From NCBI GenBank assembly GCA_903921135.1, contig CAIXOY010000660.1, positions 1 to 5,369 of the forward strand: a stretch of 5,369 bases of DNA. The letters run 5' to 3'. Below are positions 1 to 5,369 of the stretch, piece after piece. The stretch is from an uncultured Gammaproteobacteria bacterium. Its GTDB lineage: Bacteria > Pseudomonadota > Gammaproteobacteria > Pseudomonadales > UBA5518. Below the pieces are notes generated by a model that did no database searches, was not told the origin of the DNA, and saw nothing but the letters and a program-made list of their open reading frames with translations. The translations under genes were made by a program, and so were the position numbers. Within the stretch, counting starts at the first letter, position 1. Each line of letters starts with the position of its first letter.

Positions 1-933
1 CGCCTCGCCGAGCTGCGGGAAGTGCTGGAAACCCACCTCGAGGCTGGGCGCGATGCGGTCAAGGTCATTCGGCAGCAGGTTCTGGCCGAAGTCCCACGGC
101 GTTTCCTTGGGAGACCACGGCACGCCGGCTTTCTCGTAGGTGCCGATCAGCATGCCGCCGCGCTCCTGGCGCAGGTAGATCTCTCCTTCGAAATCGATGC
201 AGTGGAGCTGCTCTTTCTTGCCCGCGAGGAAGGGCATGTCGTCGGTGATGAGGTACTGGTGTTCCATGGCAAGGATCGGCAGCTCGATGCCGACCATGCG
301 GCCGACTTCGCGCGCCCACAGGCCGCCGGCATTCACCACGTGTTCGGCGTGTACGGTGCCTTGTTCGGTGATCACATCCCATGTGCCGTCGGTGCGCTGG
401 CGCAGTTCCGTGACGCGGCACTGTCGCACGATCTCGGCGCCGCCGATCTGCGCGGACTTGGCATAGGCGTAGGTGACGCCGTTCGGGTCCACATGGCCCT
501 CGATCGGGTCGTACATGGCACCGGCGAAATGCTTCTTGTCCATCAGCGGAAAAAGCTGCTCGGCCTCGTCGACGGAGATGAGTTCCAGTTCCATGCCGAG
601 GTAGCGGCCGCGTGCCTTCGCCATCTTCAGCCAGTCGAGGCGCTCGCGGGTGCCGGCGAGCATGATGCCGCCCGTGATGTGCACGCCGCAGGACTGCCCC
701 GAGATCTGCTCGATCTCGCGGTAGAGGTTGATGGTGTACTGCTGGAGCTTGGCGACGTTCGGGTCGCCGTTGACGGTGTGCATGCCGCCGGCCGCGTGCC
801 AGGTCGAGCCTGCGGTCAGTTCGGCGCGTTCGATCAGCATCACGTCTTTCCAGCCTGCTTTCGTCAGGTGGTAGAGCACGCTCACTCCCACCACACCGCC
901 ACCGATCACTACTGCCTGGACGTGATTGCGCAT
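1..933 (-). CDS. FAD-dependent oxidoreductase, dimethylglycine/sarcosine dehydrogenase-like, N-terminal part (cut by left edge)
   Basis: The minus strand reads open from an ATG at 933-931 to base 1, giving 311 residues without a stop; the C-terminus lies outside. Residues 8-16 form a Rossmann nucleotide-binding strand and glycine loop (VVIGGGVVG), with an acidic residue E35 in LIER that should bind the FAD ribose. Residues 42-49 read GSTWHAAG; in mammalian dimethylglycine dehydrogenase the histidine of this context carries covalently bound FAD, so H46 is the likely flavin attachment site. Other family-like stretches are YDPIEGHVDPNG and NAGGLWAREVG. Known family members oxidatively demethylate dimethylglycine or sarcosine, and many carry a C-terminal GcvT-like folate-binding domain that takes up the one-carbon unit; total length is then about 800 residues, so well under half is visible. 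Substrate cannot be fixed from this part; a general DAO-family amine oxidase remains possible. The start fits because the Rossmann fold begins only a few residues later, although the ribosome site (CAGG) is weak. A LysR gene is divergently transcribed next to it. Confidence 0.88.
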   Translation of the reverse strand, partial: MRNHVQAVVIGGGVVGVSVLYHLTKAGWKDVMLIERAELTAGSTWHAAGGMHTVNGDPNVAKLQQYTINLYREIEQISGQSCGVHITGGIMLAGTRERLDWLKMAKARGRYLGMELELISVDEAEQLFPLMDKKHFAGAMYDPIEGHVDPNGVTYAYAKSAQIGGAEIVRQCRVTELRQRTDGTWDVITEQGTVHAEHVVNAGGLWAREVGRMVGIELPILAMEHQYLITDDMPFLAGKKEQLHCIDFEGEIYLRQERGGMLIGTYEKAGVPWSPKETPWDFGQNLLPNDLDRIAPSLEVGFQHFPQLGEA

Positions 934-968
934 GATTGCCTGTTGTTCCGGAAAAAGAAGGGGAGGTA

Positions 969-986
969 CACGCGGCACCGCGCGTG
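969..986. repeat. inverted repeat CACGCG-N6-CGCGTG
   Basis: Six-base arms at 969-974 and 981-986 are perfect complements around a six-base spacer. The site falls inside the expected untranslated leader of the oxidoreductase, between the -10 candidate at 1006-1011 and the ATG at 933. It could form a small GC-rich hairpin in that leader or be a second protein-binding dyad. It lacks a U-tract on either strand, so it is not a standard terminator. Confidence 0.35.
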
Positions 987-1005
987 GGGGTGCTGCAGGG
1001 GCGCG

Positions 1006-1011
1006 AGTATA
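1006..1011 (-). promoter_or_regulatory. candidate -10 box for the oxidoreductase gene
   Basis: On the minus strand this reads TATACT, five of six matches to the sigma-70 -10 consensus, in an otherwise GC-rich region. I see no good -35 hexamer 16-18 bases upstream, which would suit a promoter needing an activator such as the divergent LysR protein. It would give a leader of about 65 bases before the ATG at 933. The assignment is inference from motif and position only. Confidence 0.4.
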
Positions 1012-1034
1012 TCAGCGGCAAAACTGCCTTGGCG

Positions 1035-1046
1035 GCGCAATTGCGC
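1035..1046. promoter_or_regulatory. perfect 12-bp palindrome, possible regulator-binding site
   Basis: GCGCAATTGCGC is a perfect palindrome in the divergent region. It overlaps the candidate -35 box of the LysR gene and lies about 25-35 bases upstream of the candidate -10 box of the oxidoreductase on the other strand. LysR proteins generally bind dyad sites between divergent genes, so the position is suitable for coupled autorepression and activation. A short AT-centred palindrome can also arise by chance in GC-rich DNA. Confidence 0.35.
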
Positions 1047-1068
1047 GGGCAATGGCAGGGCGTAGAAT
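1041..1068 (+). promoter_or_regulatory. candidate sigma-70 promoter for the LysR gene
   Basis: TTGCGC (1041-1046) is followed after 16 bases by TAGAAT (1063-1068). The -10 box matches the consensus at five of six positions; the -35 box matches only at the TTG. Transcription would begin near 1075, leaving a leader of about 30 bases before the ATG at 1104. The -35 box is the right half of a palindrome at 1035-1046, so a protein bound there would block this promoter, as expected for LysR autorepression. Confidence 0.45.
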
Positions 1069-1103
1069 CCGCCGGGCCGCCGCGACACCACGAGACGTTC
1101 CGC

Positions 1104-2015
1104 ATGCGCAGGAAGATCAATACCCGCCAGCTTCCGCCGCTCAGTTCCCTGAAGGGCTTTGAAGCCGCGGCGCGCCGGCAGAGCATCCGCGGCGCCGCCG
1201 AGGAACTGAACCTCACCCACTCCGCCATCAGCCACCAGATCGAGTCCCTCGAGCAATCGCTGGGCGTCGCGTTGTTCTCGCGCGTGGGGCGCAATATCGC
1301 TTCCACCGAAGAGGGGCGGATGTTCTATCCCTTCGTGCGTTCCGCGCTGGAATCGCTGGTCGATGGCGTCGAGACGGTGAAGCGTGTCTCGGCCGACAAG
1401 ACGCTGCGCGTGCAGACCTACGTCACGGCCTCGATCCGCTGGCTTGCGCGGCGCGTGCCGCAGTTCCTGCGCGATCACCCGGACATCAAGCTGGTGCTCA
1501 GCACCTGCGCGATCGAGTGGGACTACGACGACATGCACTCCGACGTAGGCCTGGTCTACTGCGAAGTGGCCCCCGACCCGAACCGCTTCCATTGGGTGCC
1601 GCTGTTCGATTACCGCCTGGAACCCTTGTGCAGCCCGGCACTCGCCGCGCGCCTCGGCAGCAACCCGTCGCCTTCTGATCTCCTCGGACTACCGCTTCTT
1701 GCTACCTACGCCGATCCGCACAGCTGGGAGGCGTGGTTCGCCTCGGCCGATGTGGCCTTCGAGCAGGAGAGCAGCGTGATCATGGTCGACACACTCGCGG
1801 TGGCGCTGGAGCTCGCGCTGGCCGGCGGTGGCGTGGCGCTCGCCAATGGCCCCTTCATGGCCGATGAACTCCGCGATGGCCGCCTCACGCGGCCCGTGGC
1901 GCATGCGGTGAATTGCCCCGGTGGCTGGGGCCTGATCTGCCGCAACGACATGCTGAAAGACCAGCGCGTGCGCACCTTCATCGAGTGGATGGCCCGCAAC
2001 GCCAACGCCGCATGA
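1104..2015 (+). CDS. LysR-family transcriptional regulator, GcvA-like
   Basis: This encodes 303 residues, the usual size for LysR regulators (about 300). The N-terminus has the typical winged helix-turn-helix: LPPLSSLKGFEAAAR at residues 10-24, then RGAAEELNLTHSAISHQI at about 29-46 as the DNA-contacting helices, and SLEQSLGVALFSR at 48-60. A linker helix (about 72-93) precedes the two-lobed effector domain from about residue 99 to the end. The LPPLxxLxxFEAAAR opening and AISHQIxxLE resemble GcvA, the activator of the glycine cleavage operon. I chose the ATG at 1104 because homology begins a few residues later; the frame stays open upstream to another ATG at 936, but that extension is low-complexity and would include the promoter region. 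The ribosome site is weak (GAG around 1092). Likely role, by inference: sensing a glycine-related ligand and controlling the divergent methylglycine dehydrogenase-like gene. The stop lies 13 bases before glgB on the same strand. Ligand and targets are not determined by the sequence. Confidence 0.9.
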   Translation: MRRKINTRQLPPLSSLKGFEAAARRQSIRGAAEELNLTHSAISHQIESLEQSLGVALFSRVGRNIASTEEGRMFYPFVRSALESLVDGVETVKRVSADKTLRVQTYVTASIRWLARRVPQFLRDHPDIKLVLSTCAIEWDYDDMHSDVGLVYCEVAPDPNRFHWVPLFDYRLEPLCSPALAARLGSNPSPSDLLGLPLLATYADPHSWEAWFASADVAFEQESSVIMVDTLAVALELALAGGGVALANGPFMADELRDGRLTRPVAHAVNCPGGWGLICRNDMLKDQRVRTFIEWMARNANAA

Positions 2016-2028
2016 GCGGGCATCTGCC

Positions 2029-3945
2029 GTGACATCCGCGCGCCCCGAGCAGACCGCCACGAGCGCGCTTGATCCGCAGGACGTCTACCTCTTTGCCGAG
2101 GGCACCCACGAGCGTGCGTGGCAGTTCCTGGGCGCACACCTGCGCGAGATCGACGGCGTGCCCGGCGTGCTCTTCGTGGTCTGGGCGCCCGAGGCCTCGC
2201 GCGTGGCGGTTGTTGGAGATTTCAACGGCTGGGATCCGGCCGCACACCCCATGCGAGCGCACGGGCAGTCCGGGCTCTGGGAGATCTTCGTGCCGGGCGT
2301 CCGCTCGGGCGAGCACTACAAGTTCGCGATCCGCGCGCGCAATGGCGAAACGCTGCCACTCAAAACCGATCCTTATGCCCGCTTTCTGCAAAGCCCCGGT
2401 GCCGATGCCTCGATCGTGAGCGAGTCCGGCAGCCACACCTGGGGTGACGCCGAGTGGATGCGCACGCGCGCTGCGCGCCATCGCCGGGACGCGCCCATCA
2501 GCATCTACGAAGTGCACGCGGGATCGTGGCGGCGCCATGCGGATGGCCGGATGCTCTCCTACCGCGAACTCGCTGCCGAGCTCGTGCCCTACGTCTGCGA
2601 GATGGGCTTCACGCACATCGAGTTGATGCCCATCACCGAGCATCCCTTCGACGGCTCCTGGGGCTACCAGCCGGTGGGGATGTACGCAGCTACGAGCCGC
2701 TTCGGCGGCCCGGACGATTTCCGCTTTTTCATCGACTGCTGCCATCAGGCGGGCATCGGCGTGCTGCTCGACTGGGTGCCGGCGCATTTCCCCTCTGACG
2801 CGCACGGACTCGCGCGCTTCGACGGCAGTTGTCTCTACGAGCACGAGGACCCGCGCAAAGGTTTTCACCGTGACTGGAACACGCTGATCTTCAACTACGG
2901 CCGCAAGGAGGTCATCTCCTACCTGCTGAGCAACGCGCTCTTCTGGCTCGGGGAATTCCACCTCGACGGCCTGCGGGTCGACGCGGTCGCCTCGATGCTC
3001 TACCTCGATTACAGCCGCAGCCCCGGTGACTGGATCCCCAACGCGCAGGGCGGCAACCAGAACCTCGAGGCCATCGCGTTCCTGCAGCGGCTGAACGAGC
3101 GGATCTACCGCAACTTCCCGGATTGTCTGAGCGTCGCGGAGGAATCCACCGCGTGGCCCGGTGTGTCGATGCCCACCTCTGCTGGCGGGCTCGGTTTCGG
3201 TTACAAGTGGAACATGGGCTGGATGAACGACACGCTGCGCTATATGGCGCAGGACCCCGTGCACCGCCGTTTCCACCACGATGCGATGCGCTTCGGCGTG
3301 GTGTATGCCTTCAGCGAGAACTTCATCCTGCCGCTCAGCCACGACGAGATGGTGCACGGCAAGGGCTCGCTGATTGGCAAGATGCCTGGAGACGAATGGC
3401 AGCGCCACGCGAACCTGCGCGCCTACCTGGGTTTCATGTGGGCCCATCCGGGCAAGAAGCTCCTCTTCATGGGCGGCGAGTTTGCGCAGGAGCGTGAGTG
3501 GTCGCACGAGCGCGCGCTCGACTGGCATCTGCTCGACACGTCCTTGCACGCGGGGATGCAACGGCTGGTGCGCGATCTGAACACGCTCTACCGCGAATTC
3601 CCCGCATTGCACGCGCAGGACTGCGAGGCCGGCGGATTCGAGTGGGTCGAGGCCGATGATGCCGCGCACTCGGTGTATGCATTCCTGCGCCACGGCGGGG
3701 GAGGGCATTGTCTGGTGGTGTGCAACTTCACGCCGGTGCCGCGTGAGGCTTACCGCCTGGGCGTGCCTGCGTCCGGGTTCTACCGCGAGCGACTGAACAC
3801 CGACAGCGCGCTCTACGGCGGCAGCAATGCGGGCAATGTGGGTGGCGTGAAGGCGCAGGCGGTGGCGAGCCACGGGCGCGCGCATTCGGTGCTGCTGCAC
3901 CTGCCGCCGCTCTCGACACTCGTGCTGATCGGTGGGGAGCGCTGA
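2029..3945 (+). CDS. glgB: 1,4-alpha-glucan (glycogen) branching enzyme GlgB, short form
   Basis: This encodes 638 residues of the cytoplasmic enzyme that cuts an alpha-1,4 glucan segment and reattaches it through an alpha-1,6 bond. A CBM48 domain spans about residues 40-130 (FVVWAPEA at 49-56, DFNGWD at 64-69). The GH13 catalytic barrel follows from about 155 to 530: YEVHAGSW (160-167), HPFDGSWGYQP (205-215), DWVPAHF (248-254), DGLRVDAVASM with likely nucleophile D318, AEES with likely acid/base E371, and LPLSHDEMVHGKGS with D439 as the third catalytic acid. The last about 100 residues form the C-terminal beta domain, including CNFTPVPR and SNAGN. All catalytic residues are present and the C-terminus is complete. 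E. coli GlgB has 728 residues; the roughly 90-residue difference lies at the N-terminus, so the extra N1 domain is absent, as in many bacterial short-form enzymes. The start is a GTG at 2029 behind a weak GAG/CGGG site that overlaps the lysR stop; no better in-frame start exists nearby. glgX begins one base after its stop. Confidence 0.97.
   Translation: MTSARPEQTATSALDPQDVYLFAEGTHERAWQFLGAHLREIDGVPGVLFVVWAPEASRVAVVGDFNGWDPAAHPMRAHGQSGLWEIFVPGVRSGEHYKFAIRARNGETLPLKTDPYARFLQSPGADASIVSESGSHTWGDAEWMRTRAARHRRDAPISIYEVHAGSWRRHADGRMLSYRELAAELVPYVCEMGFTHIELMPITEHPFDGSWGYQPVGMYAATSRFGGPDDFRFFIDCCHQAGIGVLLDWVPAHFPSDAHGLARFDGSCLYEHEDPRKGFHRDWNTLIFNYGRKEVISYLLSNALFWLGEFHLDGLRVDAVASMLYLDYSRSPGDWIPNAQGGNQNLEAIAFLQRLNERIYRNFPDCLSVAEESTAWPGVSMPTSAGGLGFGYKWNMGWMNDTLRYMAQDPVHRRFHHDAMRFGVVYAFSENFILPLSHDEMVHGKGSLIGKMPGDEWQRHANLRAYLGFMWAHPGKKLLFMGGEFAQEREWSHERALDWHLLDTSLHAGMQRLVRDLNTLYREFPALHAQDCEAGGFEWVEADDAAHSVYAFLRHGGGGHCLVVCNFTPVPREAYRLGVPASGFYRERLNTDSALYGGSNAGNVGGVKAQAVASHGRAHSVLLHLPPLSTLVLIGGER
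3934..3939 (+). promoter_or_regulatory. ribosome-binding site that decides the glgX start
   Basis: GGGGAG lies inside the last codons of glgB and ends seven bases before the TTG at 3947. This is good Shine-Dalgarno spacing and is the strongest ribosome site in the window. It supports TTG 3947 over an in-frame GTG at 3932, which has no such site upstream. The arrangement suggests translational coupling between glgB and glgX. Confidence 0.6.
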
Positions 3946-3946
3946 G

Positions 3947-5369
3947 TTGCGCTGGCAGCTGCTCCGCGGTGAGGGGCTTCGCCCTGGCGTCGAATGCCGC
4001 GAGGGCGGCACGCAGTTCACGCTCTTCAGTTCAGAGGCGACCCGCGTCGAACTCTGCCTCTTCGATGCCTCCGGCGCCGTCGAGGAAGCACGCCTCGCGC
4101 TGCCGCACAGCAGCGCGGATCTGTGGTCGGGCTTCGTCCCCTGTGTGGGGCCCGGCACTCATTACGGTTATCGCGTGCACGGGCCTTGGGAGCCGTCGGC
4201 GGGGCGCTTCTTCAACCCGCACAAACTGCTGCTCGACCCCTACGCCCGTGCCTTCAATCAACCCTGCACGCCCGGCCCGCTCGACATCGCCTATGCCCCG
4301 GGCCCATCAGTTGCGTGCGCGCTGCCGGATACGCGCGACAACGCGGCATGCATGCCCAAGGGCATCGTCACGGCGGCGGCCGGCGCCGCACCGCGCCGAG
4401 TGCGCGACAGCCGCGCAGGCACGCTCATCTACGAGATGCACCTGCGCGGTTTCACCATGCGCATGGATGGCATTCCGGAGAGCGACCGCGGGCGTTTCGC
4501 AGGGCTCTCCAACGTGCAGGCCATCGCCTGGTTGAAGGCGCTTGGCATCGGCAGCGTGGAGTTGTTGCCGGTGCACTGTTTTGCGGATGAACCCGCGCTC
4601 ACGGCGCGGGGGCTGCGCAATTACTGGGGCTACAACAGCATCGGGTTTTTCGCGCCACACACGCGATACGGCAGCGCGGAGGAGTTCCGCGTGATGGTCG
4701 ATCGCCTGCACGACGCGGGCATCGAGGTTCTGCTGGACGTGGTCTACAACCACACCGCAGAGGGCGAGAGCGATGGGCCTTTCCTCAGTTTCCGCGGCAT
4801 CGACAACCGCGCCTATTACCGGCTCGATCCCTCCGATCCTTCCCGCTACCTGAACGATACGGGCTGCGGCAACACGCTCGCGGTATCGCACCCGCGCGTG
4901 CTGCAACTGGTGATGGACAGCCTGCGCTACTGGCACATCGAGATGGGCGTGGACGGTTTCCGCTTCGACCTTGCCACGGTGCTCGGCCGCACTGCGCACG
5001 GCTTCGATCCGCATGCGGCGTTTTTTGCGGCGCTGCGTCAGGACCCGCAACTCGCGGGCGCGCGGCTGATCGCGGAACCCTGGGATATCGGCCCCGGCGG
5101 TTACCGACTGGGTGAGTTTCCGAGCGGCTGGAGCGAGTGGAACGACCGTTACCGCGACACCGTGCGCCGTTTCTGGCGGGGCGATGCAGGTGTGCTGCCG
5201 GAGCTTGCCCGGGCGCTGCACGGCTCCAGCGAGATCTTCGAATCGCGCGGGCGAGGGCCGCGCTCCACCATCAACTTCGTGAGCAGCCACGACGGCTTCA
5301 CGCTGCGCGATCTGGTGAGCTACGAGCAGCGCCACAACGCTGCGAACGGCGAGCACAACCGCGACGGTC
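3947..5369 (+). CDS. glgX: glycogen debranching enzyme GlgX, N-terminal two thirds (cut by right edge)
   Basis: The frame is open from a TTG at 3947 to the right edge, giving 474 full codons of a protein usually about 650-720 residues long. GlgX is a cytoplasmic GH13 isoamylase-type enzyme that hydrolyses alpha-1,6 bonds of the short branches left by glycogen phosphorylase. An N-terminal CBM48 domain covers about residues 10-105 (FTLFSS at 24-29, RVELCLFD, YGYRVHGPW). The GH13 barrel follows: YEMHLRGFT, NYWGYN (225-230), DVVYNH (264-269), VDGFRFDLA with likely nucleophile D341, LIAEPWDIGPGGY with likely acid/base E377, and SSHDGFTLRD with likely third acid D449. These match the order and spacing of the E. 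coli enzyme (336, 371, 443). The start has a well-placed GGGGAG; the alternative GTG at 3932 would add five residues and overlap glgB by 14 bases. The linker before YEMHLRGF is unusual: it lacks the DWGDD...PW segment common in GlgX. The one-base gap after glgB implies a single operon; further glycogen or maltodextrin genes may follow. Confidence 0.96.
   Translation, partial: MRWQLLRGEGLRPGVECREGGTQFTLFSSEATRVELCLFDASGAVEEARLALPHSSADLWSGFVPCVGPGTHYGYRVHGPWEPSAGRFFNPHKLLLDPYARAFNQPCTPGPLDIAYAPGPSVACALPDTRDNAACMPKGIVTAAAGAAPRRVRDSRAGTLIYEMHLRGFTMRMDGIPESDRGRFAGLSNVQAIAWLKALGIGSVELLPVHCFADEPALTARGLRNYWGYNSIGFFAPHTRYGSAEEFRVMVDRLHDAGIEVLLDVVYNHTAEGESDGPFLSFRGIDNRAYYRLDPSDPSRYLNDTGCGNTLAVSHPRVLQLVMDSLRYWHIEMGVDGFRFDLATVLGRTAHGFDPHAAFFAALRQDPQLAGARLIAEPWDIGPGGYRLGEFPSGWSEWNDRYRDTVRRFWRGDAGVLPELARALHGSSEIFESRGRGPRSTINFVSSHDGFTLRDLVSYEQRHNAANGEHNRDG

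Noticed and set aside
1017..1028. GGCA-N4-TGCC dyad between the two divergent promoters.
   Set aside because: The arms are only four bases and do not extend, so chance is likely in GC-rich DNA.
22..1065. A 347-codon open frame on the plus strand, opposite the oxidoreductase.
   Set aside because: The minus-strand frame has clear FAD-binding motifs; the plus-strand product shows no family features and runs through the divergent promoter region, so it is a shadow frame.
936..1103. Upstream extension of the LysR gene to an ATG at 936.
   Set aside because: The added 56 residues show no LysR homology and would cover both candidate promoters and the palindrome; ordinary LysR proteins start a few residues before the LPPL motif, which fits ATG 1104.
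2016..2028. Possible terminator between lysR and glgB.
   Set aside because: The gap is too short for a hairpin and has no T-tract.
1978..4158. A 726-codon open frame on the minus strand, opposite glgB.
   Set aside because: It is antisense to a glgB gene with full motif conservation. The translation is rich in Arg, His, Val and Ala with no recognisable motif, as expected for the mirror frame of a GC-rich gene.
4307..5356. A 349-codon open frame on the minus strand, opposite glgX.
   Set aside because: It overlaps the catalytic barrel of GlgX in antisense and has composition typical of a mirror frame without known motifs.

Overview
The window comes from a GC-rich (roughly two-thirds G+C by eye) bacterial chromosome. 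The glycogen genes resemble proteobacterial versions, and codon use, base composition and the short intergenic gaps fit a beta- or gammaproteobacterium, with Betaproteobacteria my first guess. This placement is a weak inference because no rRNA or other marker gene is present.

Layout: (1) bases 1-933, minus strand, hold the first 311 codons of a flavin-dependent amine dehydrogenase of the dimethylglycine/sarcosine dehydrogenase type. The gene runs off the left edge. (2) Bases 934-1103 are a 170-base divergent control region with a -10-like box on each strand, a perfect 12-bp palindrome and a 6-6-6 inverted repeat. (3) Bases 1104-2015, plus strand, encode a GcvA-like LysR-family regulator. (4) Bases 2029-3945, plus strand, encode glycogen branching enzyme GlgB in its short form. 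(5) Bases 3947-5369, plus strand, hold the first 474 codons of glycogen debranching enzyme GlgX, which runs off the right edge. Coding density is very high; the only non-coding stretch of any size is the divergent region.

How the genes work together: GlgB adds alpha-1,6 branches to glycogen and GlgX removes the short branches left after phosphorylase has acted, so the two form a glycogen turnover module with a one-base gap between them. The LysR regulator and the oxidoreductase look like a separate divergent regulator-target pair for methylated glycine (N-methylglycine or dimethylglycine-like) oxidation. Only 13 bases separate lysR from glgB and no terminator is visible there, so read-through from the regulator promoter into the glycogen genes is possible. 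I see no CRISPR array, mobile element, tRNA or rRNA. The families are all known; the points of interest are the regulatory layout and a diverged linker in GlgX, and I found no clearly new system.
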